From positions 1-23,973 of the IMG/VR virus record IMGVR_UViG_3300020055_000156: a DNA stretch of 23,973 nucleotides; one strand, 5' to 3'. This DNA comes from a virus. Each line of letters opens with the position of its first letter. Position 1 is the stretch's first letter. A program made the position numbers and the translations under genes. Under the pieces are notes generated by a model that saw nothing but the letters and a program-made list of their open reading frames with translations, searched no databases and had not been told where the DNA came from. This document shows, in pieces, positions 17,090-23,711 of the stretch.

Positions 17090-17734
17090 ATGAAATTAAT
17101 CGCAGAACAAATCAATGATATAGAATATATTGTTGAAGAAAAAGACGGCGAAAAAGAAATGAAAATTAAAGGTATCTTTATGCAAGCAGACATTAAGAAC
17201 AGAAATGGTCGTGTATATCCGATGGCTGTTTTGCAAAAAGAAGTAGATAGATACAATAAAGAATTTGTTGCTGAAGGTCGTGCCTTTGGTGAACTAGGAC
17301 ATCCTGACGGTCCTACTGTCAATCTTGACAGAGTTTCACATATGGTTACGAGTTTAGAGGCTGATGGAAAGAACTTCATTGGTGAGGCAAAATTGTTGTC
17401 CACTCCTATGGGGGAAATTGCGAAAGCACTTATTAAAGACGGTGGTAAACTTGGTGTTTCATCTAGAGGCATGGGTTCACTAGAATCTAGAAATGGTGCA
17501 AATTATGTGAAAAATGACTTTTATTTGGCAACTGCTGCCGATATCGTTGCAGACCCATCTGCACCAAAGGCCTTTGTAGAAGGTATTATGGAAGGAAAAG
17601 AATGGGTTTGGTCCAATGGTATTCTAAAAGAGGTAGAAGTCGAACAAATTAAGGAAGATATTGAAGCAGATGTGCGTAAAAAAACTTACAATTTTGAAGC
17701 GCTTGCGTTTGCAAAGTTCCTTAAAAAACTTTAA
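17090..17734 (+). CDS. 21: prohead core protease gp21
   Basis: 214 residues, matching T4 gp21 (212). This serine protease (peptidase family S77) cleaves gp22, gp23 and core proteins after L/I-x-E sites during head maturation. The active-site His is H71 in GELGHPDGP; the Ser is in GVSSRGMGS, S125 most likely (S124 adjacent); an acidic residue of the triad may be D151 in AADIVADPSAP. The N-terminal part (GIFMQADIKNRNGRVYP) is the typical start of the fold. It follows the gp68-like gene by 11 bases with AAAGGAAA as ribosome site. No inactivating change is visible. Confidence 0.94.
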   Translation: MKLIAEQINDIEYIVEEKDGEKEMKIKGIFMQADIKNRNGRVYPMAVLQKEVDRYNKEFVAEGRAFGELGHPDGPTVNLDRVSHMVTSLEADGKNFIGEAKLLSTPMGEIAKALIKDGGKLGVSSRGMGSLESRNGANYVKNDFYLATAADIVADPSAPKAFVEGIMEGKEWVWSNGILKEVEVEQIKEDIEADVRKKTYNFEALAFAKFLKKL

Positions 17735-17737
17735 AAT

Positions 17738-17745
17738 TATAAATA
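17738..17745 (+). promoter_or_regulatory. T4-type late promoter octamer before gp22
   Basis: Perfect TATAAATA four bases after the gp21 stop. Predicted +1 near 17751 gives a 31-base leader with ribosome site AAAGGAGAAA before the gp22 ATG at 17782. Confidence 0.8.
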
Positions 17746-17781
17746 TAATATGACAAAACAACAACCAAAGGAGAAATCCCA

Positions 17782-18831
17782 ATGTCAGAAATAGATAAGA
17801 CAATTGAGGAACTCGAGGCAGAAGTATCGCAAGAATTAGAAGAAGCACAAGCTGATGTTGCGAAAAAAGGCGCTGTCAAAGGTGAACCCTCAAAAAAGGT
17901 TGATGGAGAAGTTCAAGATTTAGGCCCTGCTGTTGACGAACCACAAGATAAAGATACTGGTTCTGCAAAAGCTGGAGACAAAGTCAAGAAAGCTGCTGAT
18001 CCAAAAGCCAAAAAAATTGCTGCTGGTTACAAAATGAAAGCAGAAGTTAAAAAAGAAGATGTTGAGAAAGATGAGAAAGAGGAATCTACTCTTGATAGTC
18101 GTTTAGCATCTATTGATGTTTCTGAAGATGTTGATGCGTTAATGAATGGACAAGAATTGTCTGAAGAATTCAAAAACAAAGCAAAAACAATCTTTGAAGC
18201 TGCTGTAAAATCTAAAATTCGTTCAGAAGTTGAAAGAATTGAAGAAGAAAGCAAAAAAGAAACAGAAACTCAAATGGAATCTTTTAAATCCGATTTAACT
18301 GAAAAAGTTGATAACTATCTAAACTATGTTGTAGAACAATGGTTAAAAGATAATGAATTAGCTATCGAAAGAGGATTAAAGGGTGAAATTGCTGAAGATT
18401 TCATTACTGGTCTTAAAACTCTTTTTGAAGAGCATTATATTGATGTACCAAATGAGAAGTATGATGTTCTCGAATCACAATCTGAAAAGATTGACGAGTT
18501 AGAGAAGAAATTGAACGAACAAGTCGAGAAAAATGCCGAGTTAAACGGTAAAGTATCTGGAATGGTTCGTGATTCTTTAATCGCTGAAGTTTCTGCTGAT
18601 TTAGTAGATACAGAAATCGAGAAGTTTAAAGAATTAGCAAAAGATGCTGAATTTACTACGGAAGAATCTTTTAAGGAAAAACTTGAAACATTGAAAGAAA
18701 GTTATTTCCCAAAGAAGAAAGTAGTTAGTGAATCTGTAGATTCTGAATCTGATTCATCAGAAGTAGAATCGAAAGAAGTTAGTGGTTCAATGGCAAGTTA
18801 CTTGGCTGCAATCACTAAAACAAAAAAGTGA
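17782..18831 (+). CDS. 22: major prohead scaffold protein gp22
   Basis: 349 residues, clearly longer than T4 gp22 (269). It forms the internal scaffold on which gp23 assembles and is degraded by gp21. It is highly charged: an N-terminal Glu-rich helix (IEELEAEVSQELEEAQADV), then a Lys/Ala/Gly/Asp-rich flexible segment (about 30-100) that probably accounts for the extra length, then a long helical and coiled-coil region (about 100-310). Several L/I-x-E tripeptides could serve as gp21 sites. The C-terminus is Ser/Glu-rich and ends SGSMASYLAAITKTKK, the part that in this family usually contacts the shell. It has its own late promoter and sits directly before gp23. Confidence 0.9.
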   Translation: MSEIDKTIEELEAEVSQELEEAQADVAKKGAVKGEPSKKVDGEVQDLGPAVDEPQDKDTGSAKAGDKVKKAADPKAKKIAAGYKMKAEVKKEDVEKDEKEESTLDSRLASIDVSEDVDALMNGQELSEEFKNKAKTIFEAAVKSKIRSEVERIEEESKKETETQMESFKSDLTEKVDNYLNYVVEQWLKDNELAIERGLKGEIAEDFITGLKTLFEEHYIDVPNEKYDVLESQSEKIDELEKKLNEQVEKNAELNGKVSGMVRDSLIAEVSADLVDTEIEKFKELAKDAEFTTEESFKEKLETLKESYFPKKKVVSESVDSESDSSEVESKEVSGSMASYLAAITKTKK

Positions 18832-18853
18832 TAAGTGTAAAAACTTAAAATTT

Positions 18854-18861
18854 AATAAATA
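18854..18861 (+). promoter_or_regulatory. probable late promoter before gp23 (one mismatch)
   Basis: AATAAATA, one change from TATAAATA, in the 61-base gap before the capsid gene. Predicted +1 near 18867 gives a 26-base leader containing AAAAGGAGAAA. It is notable that the gene expected to be the most strongly expressed has the imperfect octamer; gp23 may also be read through from the gp22 promoter. Confidence 0.5.
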
Positions 18862-18892
18862 ATATTAACAAACTGTAAAAGGAGAAATACAA

Positions 18893-20182
18893 ATGTTTCA
18901 AACTGAACATTTACAGGAAAAGTGGCAGCCAGTTTTAGAGCATAAAGATTTACCTGAAATCAAAGACTCTTATAGAAAAGCTGTAACCACAGTTATCCTA
19001 GAAAACCAAGAAAAAGCCCTTAAAGAAGATGCCGCATTTCTTTCAGAGGCTGCACCTACAAACTCAACTGGTGCTTCTATCGGAAATTGGGATCCAATCT
19101 TAATTTCTTTAGTTAGAAGATCAATGCCTAACTTAATTGCATATGATGTTTGTGGTGTACAACCTATGACAGGTCCAACAGGTCTTATCTTTGCAATGAG
19201 AGCTAAGTATTCATCACAAACTGGTACTGAAGCTTTCTACGCTGAGCCAGATAACGACTTTGCTGGTGGTAACACTCAAATGCAAGGTACTAACCCTGCT
19301 GTTCTTAATGATGACCCTGCTGGTACATATGTAACTGGTGTTGCAATGCAAACATCGGCTGCTGAAGCAAAAGGTGATTCTGCTACAAACGCTTTTGCAC
19401 AAATGGCGTTCTCAATTGACAAGCAAACTGTTACTGCAAGATCAAGAGCTTTAAAAGCTGAGTACACAATGGAACTTGCTCAAGACTTAAAAGCAATTCA
19501 CGGTCTAGACGCAGAAACAGAACTTGCTAACATTCTTTCTAGTGAGATTCTTGCTGAAATCAATAGAGAAGTTGTTAGAAACATCTACATTACTGCAAAA
19601 GAAGGTGCTGCTGTTGATACAACTACACAAGGTACATTCGATTTAGATGCAGATTCAAATGGTAGATGGTCTGTTGAGAAATTCAAAGGACTATTATTCC
19701 AAGTTGAAAGAGATGCAAATGTTGTTGCACAAGAAACTCGTAGAGGAAAAGGTAACATAGTTATCTGTTCTTCAGATGTTGCTTCTGCACTTTCAATGGC
19801 TGGTGTTCTTGACTATGCTCCTGCATTAAACACTAACTTAAATGTTGACGATACTGGTAATACTTTTGCTGGTACAATCAATGGTAAGTACAAAGTGTAT
19901 ATTGACCCATATTCTGCTAACGGTTCTGCTAATCAGTTCTTCGTTGTTGGATATAAGGGTTCTTCACCTTATGATGCAGGTATTTACTACTGCCCATATG
20001 TTCCATTGCAAATGGTTCGTGCAGTTGGTGAGAATACATTCCAACCAAAAATTGGTTTCAAAACAAGATACGGTCTTGCAATGAACCCATTCTCTCAAGG
20101 TAGTACAGCAATTACAGACGGAACAATGACTGCAAATGCTAATGTCTACTATCGTAGAGTAAAGGTTACTAATTTAGTATAA
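18893..20182 (+). CDS. 23: major capsid protein gp23
   Basis: 429 residues; T4 gp23 is 521, and shorter forms are usual in marine T4-like phages. It builds the capsid hexamers. The N-terminal propeptide ends with the gp21 site FLSE at 49-52, so the mature protein should begin at A53 (AAPTNSTG). Family signatures: LIAYDVCGVQPMTGPTG, KAEYTMELAQDLKAIHGLD, SEILAEINREVVRNI, AQETRRGKGNIVICSSDVA, the stretch YKVYIDPY, YDAGIYYCPYVPLQMVRAV, and FQPKIGFKTRYGLAMNPF near the C-terminus. The part between about 110 and 160, where T4 has a longer insertion, is short. A strong intrinsic terminator follows, isolating this unit from the next. Confidence 0.97.
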   Translation: MFQTEHLQEKWQPVLEHKDLPEIKDSYRKAVTTVILENQEKALKEDAAFLSEAAPTNSTGASIGNWDPILISLVRRSMPNLIAYDVCGVQPMTGPTGLIFAMRAKYSSQTGTEAFYAEPDNDFAGGNTQMQGTNPAVLNDDPAGTYVTGVAMQTSAAEAKGDSATNAFAQMAFSIDKQTVTARSRALKAEYTMELAQDLKAIHGLDAETELANILSSEILAEINREVVRNIYITAKEGAAVDTTTQGTFDLDADSNGRWSVEKFKGLLFQVERDANVVAQETRRGKGNIVICSSDVASALSMAGVLDYAPALNTNLNVDDTGNTFAGTINGKYKVYIDPYSANGSANQFFVVGYKGSSPYDAGIYYCPYVPLQMVRAVGENTFQPKIGFKTRYGLAMNPFSQGSTAITDGTMTANANVYYRRVKVTNLV

Positions 20183-20220
20183 TAGTAATTTTATAATAAT
20201 AAAATAATATACCTCGCACT

Positions 20221-20255
20221 AAAGACCCACCCTAAAAAGTGGGTCTTTTTTTTTT
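20221..20255 (+). terminator. rho-independent terminator after gp23
   Basis: Perfect 10-bp stem AAAGACCCAC / GTGGGTCTTT (20221-20230 with 20239-20248), an 8-base loop, and an uninterrupted T run at 20246-20255. It lies 38 bases after the gp23 stop and is the only classic intrinsic terminator I found in the window. Confidence 0.93.
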
Positions 20256-20258
20256 GTG

Positions 20259-20266
20259 TATAAATA
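20259..20266 (+). promoter_or_regulatory. T4-type late promoter octamer before the tube-like gene
   Basis: Perfect TATAAATA three bases after the terminator's T run. Predicted +1 near 20272 gives a 16-base leader carrying AAAAGGAAA before the ATG at 20288. The terminator-promoter arrangement separates gp23 output from the next unit. Confidence 0.8.
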
Positions 20267-20287
20267 GTATCATAAAAGGAAAATACT

Positions 20288-20881
20288 ATGGTAGATTTTA
20301 ACCCACTTGCAAGACAACCATCAAATATAGACTATGCAAATAATACACAGTTTAGATTTGATATAATGAAATTACCCAATGTTCAGTATAATGTTATACG
20401 AGCAAATGTACCAGGCTTATCATTTGATGGTAATGCAGAATATACAACAAGATTTAAAAGAATACCTGCAATGGGTGAAGTTGTAAATTACGAAGATTTA
20501 AATCTTACTTTTATTGTACAAGAAAATTTTGCAAATTATATTGAAGTACATGATTGGATTATTGGTATAGGTTTTCCAAAAAGTACAACACAATTTGCAA
20601 ACGCAATTGCATCTGGTGAAACTGGATTAAAACCAAACGCAGGTGGTGATGTTAGTAGAACAGACACAAGTTCAAAAGTTGCAAACATATCTGCATTAGA
20701 AAGTGATGCAACATTAACTATTTTGACAAATAAAAATAATCCAACTGTCAGAGTTAATTTTAAAAGTTTGTATCCATCTGCACTTACTGGTGTTGAGTAT
20801 GATGTTCAATCTACAACAACTACACCATTAACAGCTACAGTAACTTTCAAATATTCAATTTATGAATTTGAAACTTTATAA
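20288..20881 (+). CDS. tail tube-fold-like virion protein
   Basis: 197 residues. The start (DFNPLARQPSNIDYANNTQF, then MKLPNVQYNVIRANVPGLSF) and the segment VNYEDLNLTFIVQENFANYI plus VHDWIIGIGFP follow the tube-fold layout of gp19: a -lP- loop, a second -PG- loop, a beta-hairpin, then a helix carrying W. It may be a tube initiator or terminator (gp54- or gp3-like role) or another tube-like baseplate protein; I cannot decide between these. It lies between gp23 and uvsY, has its own late promoter, and its TAA is embedded in a further late octamer that begins the next unit. Confidence 0.75.
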   Translation: MVDFNPLARQPSNIDYANNTQFRFDIMKLPNVQYNVIRANVPGLSFDGNAEYTTRFKRIPAMGEVVNYEDLNLTFIVQENFANYIEVHDWIIGIGFPKSTTQFANAIASGETGLKPNAGGDVSRTDTSSKVANISALESDATLTILTNKNNPTVRVNFKSLYPSALTGVEYDVQSTTTTPLTATVTFKYSIYEFETL

Positions 20882-20884
20882 ATA
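20877..20884 (+). promoter_or_regulatory. T4-type late promoter octamer driving the structured RNA
   Basis: Perfect TATAAATA overlapping the stop codon of the tube-like gene. With T4 spacing +1 is 20890, the first base of a 9-bp closing stem. It would transcribe the structured segment and possibly uvsY onward. Confidence 0.65.
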
Positions 20885-20889
20885 ATTAT

Positions 20890-20990
20890 GAGCAGTTTAA
20901 GGTTGGCTTGAACATTTGACAACCTTTCAGTCTTTCAATAGATAATATAGAAACTGCAAGTTGCAAACCAAACTGCTCACTCTCTTTTTA
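20890..20990 (+). ncRNA. putative structured phage late RNA (free sRNA or uvsY leader)
   Basis: A 113-base gap without a useful reading frame. Closing stem GAGCAGTTT (20890-20898) pairs perfectly with AAACTGCTC (20970-20978). Directly inside it AAGGTTG (20899-20905) pairs perfectly with CAACCTT (20920-20926), loop 14 bases. A weaker third hairpin joins CAGT-ct-TTC (20928-20936) with GAA-ACTG (20950-20956), giving a three-way junction. Bases 20907-20910 in the second hairpin's loop could pair with 20957-20960 as a pseudoknot. Alternatives exclude these: GCAGTTT can instead pair with AAACTGC at 20951-20957, and GTTTAAG (20895-20901) with CTTGAAC (20907-20913). A T-rich run (20985-20989) follows six bases after the stem, so it is not a classic terminator. 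I do not recognise the family. The 3' end is a guess. Confidence 0.6.
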
Positions 20991-21006
20991 AATTATGGAA
21001 CTCACT

Positions 21007-21438
21007 ATGACCCTCGAAGAATTGAAAATACAATCAGAAAAAGACATAACAATAGATGATATCGAATGTGATAAAGAAACCGTTCGTACTCATGCACTCA
21101 AAATAAAATACTTAAGACTATTCTCAAAATATAGATTACAAGAAAGAAAACATCATTTTGATTATCTAACTTTGAAAAAAGAAAAATGGGAATACTACGC
21201 TGGTAAAGCAAGTCCTGAAGTATATAGAGATAAACCATTCGACCACAAAATTCTTCGTGGTGATATTCCAATCTATCTAGAAGCCGATGAAGAATTAAAT
21301 ACTCTATTACAGAAAAAAGAATACTTTGAAACTTGTAAAGATTATTGTGAAGAAGTTTTGAAAACAATTAATAGTAGAAGTTTTGAAATTAAAAATATTA
21401 TTAATTGGAGAAGATTCATGGAAGGTATGGATGAATAA
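21007..21438 (+). CDS. uvsY: recombination mediator UvsY
   Basis: 143 residues from the ATG at 21007; T4 UvsY is 137. UvsY loads the UvsX recombinase onto gp32-coated single-stranded DNA. From MTLEELKIQSEKDITIDD the sequence lines up without gaps with the T4 start (MRLEDLQEELKKDVFIDS), which favours 21007 over the in-frame ATG at 20995; GGAA at 20998-21001 is a suitable ribosome site. Other shared points are KWEYYAGKASPEVY (T4: lDYYSGRGD), an L-rich C-terminal helix, and the end INSRSFEIKNIINWRRFMEG (T4: IKSRGFAIKHIQDMRAFEAG). It leads an overlapping three-gene unit with an oxygenase and UvsW and lies behind the structured RNA. Confidence 0.9.
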   Translation: MTLEELKIQSEKDITIDDIECDKETVRTHALKIKYLRLFSKYRLQERKHHFDYLTLKKEKWEYYAGKASPEVYRDKPFDHKILRGDIPIYLEADEELNTLLQKKEYFETCKDYCEEVLKTINSRSFEIKNIINWRRFMEGMDE

Positions 21439-22006
21439 AATTATAGACCAGTATTTGATTTATAAATTAGATGAAATGATGTTGCAGAATATTCGTGTAG
21501 TAGATTCAAAATTTATATCTGGAGAAGTTGGTAAAGCTGATAATACAAAAAATGAACAAACTGAAGTAAATTTAAAAAGTAGAGATTCAAAAATAAAATT
21601 TATTAAAGATAATGTAGTAAAACAAAATTTATTTTCTGTTATAAGTTTTTTAAATTTAGAAGCTAATTGGAAATATCATTTAACTATTCTAGAGGATTTA
21701 CAATACACAGTTTATGATGTTGACCAATATTATAATTGGCATACAGATTCTAATTTTTTATCTACACCTACTACAAGAAAATTAAGTTTTTCTATTGGAT
21801 TAAATGACCCAAATGAATATGAGGGTGGTGAACTTGATATAGAAATACATGGCCCTAATATAAAAGGTAAAAGGTTTGAAACTATTGTATTAGAAAAAAA
21901 TGAAATGGTTTGTTTCAGGTCTAATTTGTGGCACAGAGTAAGACCAATAACAAAGGGTGTTAGAAAAAGTTTAGTTGGTTGGGTTCGTGGCCCACAGTTT
22001 ATATGA
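21431..22006 (+). CDS. 2-oxoglutarate/Fe(II)-dependent oxygenase
   Basis: 191 residues from the ATG at 21431, which overlaps the uvsY end by eight bases and has GAAGG upstream; an ATG at 21383 would extend it into uvsY and is less likely. It has the jelly-roll oxygenase motif set: YYNWHTDS with H104 and D106, EGGELDIE near 131, distal H168 in NLWHRVRPI, and R178 in RKSLVGWVRG for 2-oxoglutarate. All metal and cosubstrate ligands are present, so it is probably active. It resembles prolyl/lysyl hydroxylase-type enzymes (PKHD/PiuC-like). The substrate is unknown: a host or phage protein, or a nucleobase. Its place between uvsY and uvsW, both overlapping, ties its expression to recombination genes. 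Confidence 0.9.
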   Translation: MNKIIDQYLIYKLDEMMLQNIRVVDSKFISGEVGKADNTKNEQTEVNLKSRDSKIKFIKDNVVKQNLFSVISFLNLEANWKYHLTILEDLQYTVYDVDQYYNWHTDSNFLSTPTTRKLSFSIGLNDPNEYEGGELDIEIHGPNIKGKRFETIVLEKNEMVCFRSNLWHRVRPITKGVRKSLVGWVRGPQFI

Positions 22007-23472
22007 AAATAGAAAAAATAAATGAAGTATACATGAGAGTTGATTGTGAGAGATCAACTGCAATGGCACTTTCAGATTATTTTACATTTGAAGTACCTGG
22101 CGCTCGTTTTATGCCAGCATATAGAAATAGAATTTGGGATGGTAAGATAAGATTATTTTCTGTAACAACAGGGGAACTTTATGTTGGTCTTTTATCTTAC
22201 TTATTAAAATGGGCAAAAGAATATGGGGAAGAATATGAACTTGATGACAGTTTACAAATTAACAATGATTTATCTAAAGAAAATTTATCAAAATTTATTA
22301 AAAGTCTTAAAATTAAATCTCAAGGAAAAAGTATTACAGTTAGAGATTATCAGATTGACGCCATTGACTATGGTATCAGAAACAATCGTGCATTATTGCT
22401 TAGCCCTACTGCTAGTGGTAAATCGTTAATCATCTATTCATTAGTAAGATATTATAATTTATTATTAAGAGATGAAAACAAAAAAATACTAATACTTGTT
22501 CCAACAACATCACTAGTAGAACAAATGTATTCTGACTTTTTAGATTATGGTTGGTTAGAATATCATATGCAAAAGATTTATCAAGGACATGATAAGAAAG
22601 TAGAAAAAGATATTGTAATATCAACTTGGCAATCAATCTATAAAATGCCTAAAAAATACTTTGAACAATTTGGTTGTGTATTTGGTGATGAAGCTCATTT
22701 ATTCAAAGCAAAATCTTTAACATCAATAATGACAAAGTTACATTTATGTAAATATCGTTTTGGTTTAACTGGAACTATTGATGGCACACAAACACATAGA
22801 TTAGTATTAGAAGGATTATTTGGTTCTCTAAACAAAGTAGTTTCTACAAAAGAATTAATTGATAAGAAAACATTGTCTGATTTTAAAATAAGATGTTTAG
22901 TTTTATCGTATCCTGAAGAAGTTTGTAAACTTGTAAAAGATATGAAGTACCAAGATGAAATAGATTTTATTGTTACGAATACAAAACGAAATGAATTCAT
23001 AAAAAATCTTGCATTTGTTTTACATAGAAATACTTTAATATTATTTCAGTTTGTAGAGAAACATGGTAAACAACTTTATGATTTAATTAAGAATGATACA
23101 AAGAGAAGAATATTTTTTGTTTATGGTGGAACTGATACACAGACAAGAGAACAGATTAGAGAAATTACTGAAGAAGAAAAAGATGCGATTATAATTGCAT
23201 CATATGGAACATTTTCTACTGGTATTAATATTCGTAATTTACATAACATAGTTTTTGCATCACCATCAAAGAGTAGAATCAGAACATTACAATCTATTGG
23301 TCGTGGTTTAAGAAAGAGTGAACAAAAAGAACAAGCTGTACTTTATGATATTGCTGATGATTTAAGATATAAAAGTAAAAGAAATTATACATTAGGTCAT
23401 TTTTTAGAAAGACTAAATATATACAACGAAGAAAAATTTAATTACGAATTACAAAGGATAAAAATAAAATAA
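22003..23472 (+). CDS. uvsW: UvsW helicase (recombination, origin R-loop removal)
   Basis: 489 residues from the ATG at 22003, joined to the oxygenase stop by ATGA; T4 UvsW is about 500. In T4 it unwinds branched DNA and R-loops, switching replication from origin- to recombination-dependent. The N-terminal domain (VDCERSTAMALSDYFTFE, then RNRIWDGKIRLF) matches T4 UvsW. Helicase motifs: Q-type RDYQIDAI near 114, Walker A SPTASGKS at 134-141, LVPTTSLVEQM near 165, DEAH at 229-232, GLTGT near 254, YGTFSTGIN at 401-409, and QSIGRGLRKS at 430-439. The end EEKFNYELQRIKIK fits the family (T4: DEKFNYVMKTV). An upstream start at 21979 would lie in the oxygenase gene and is not needed. Confidence 0.96.
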   Translation: MKIEKINEVYMRVDCERSTAMALSDYFTFEVPGARFMPAYRNRIWDGKIRLFSVTTGELYVGLLSYLLKWAKEYGEEYELDDSLQINNDLSKENLSKFIKSLKIKSQGKSITVRDYQIDAIDYGIRNNRALLLSPTASGKSLIIYSLVRYYNLLLRDENKKILILVPTTSLVEQMYSDFLDYGWLEYHMQKIYQGHDKKVEKDIVISTWQSIYKMPKKYFEQFGCVFGDEAHLFKAKSLTSIMTKLHLCKYRFGLTGTIDGTQTHRLVLEGLFGSLNKVVSTKELIDKKTLSDFKIRCLVLSYPEEVCKLVKDMKYQDEIDFIVTNTKRNEFIKNLAFVLHRNTLILFQFVEKHGKQLYDLIKNDTKRRIFFVYGGTDTQTREQIREITEEEKDAIIIASYGTFSTGINIRNLHNIVFASPSKSRIRTLQSIGRGLRKSEQKEQAVLYDIADDLRYKSKRNYTLGHFLERLNIYNEEKFNYELQRIKIK

Positions 23473-23711
23473 TGGCTAAACCAGACTATGCAACATTACT
23501 AGGTCAAATAGCAGTAGAAACAGACCCTGTTGTTAAACAACAATTGACAGATCAATGTTATGTTTTTACAGAACCATTAACAAATGAAGAAAAAGATTTG
23601 TTTGGTTATATTAATAGTGATTATTTTGTAGACAATCCAAGTGCAACAGAGTCTTTTATTGATGACGGAGTTTTAAAAGCTAAAAGTTTTGTAGGAGTTT
23701 ATTTCAAATGA
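23472..23711 (+). CDS. small protein of unknown function
   Basis: 79 residues, not recognised. It starts on the last base of the uvsW stop (TAATG) and ends in an ATGA overlap with the next gene, so it is part of the same run of coupled genes. It is acidic, mostly helical in the first half (PDYATLLGQIAVETDPVVKQ) with FTEPLTNEEKDLFGYINSDY after it. There is no signal peptide or membrane segment. The tight link to a fibre-type gene downstream suggests a virion-related role, but this is weak. Confidence 0.65.
   Translation: MAKPDYATLLGQIAVETDPVVKQQLTDQCYVFTEPLTNEEKDLFGYINSDYFVDNPSATESFIDDGVLKAKSFVGVYFK

Noticed and set aside
17041-17472. 143-residue open frame on the minus strand across gp21
   Set aside because: It lies opposite gp21 with intact catalytic motifs, has Ser/Pro/Phe-rich composition typical of a reverse-strand shadow, and no ribosome site or promoter.
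20888-20911. Seven-codon open frame (MSSLRLA) as a leader peptide before uvsY
   Set aside because: No ribosome site, and the predicted transcript start at 20890 would remove its ATG. It overlaps the closing stem, which explains the sequence better.
20956-20964. GCAAGTTGC palindrome as an operator or hairpin
   Set aside because: The single-base centre cannot form a hairpin loop and the palindrome is too short to claim a protein site.
20890-20978. tRNA or tmRNA at the structured segment, either strand
   Set aside because: The closing stem and length recall a long tRNA. There is no proper T arm with a 5-bp stem and 7-base loop on either strand (minus strand has TTCAAGC but the flanking bases do not pair), no D arm and no convincing anticodon arm.
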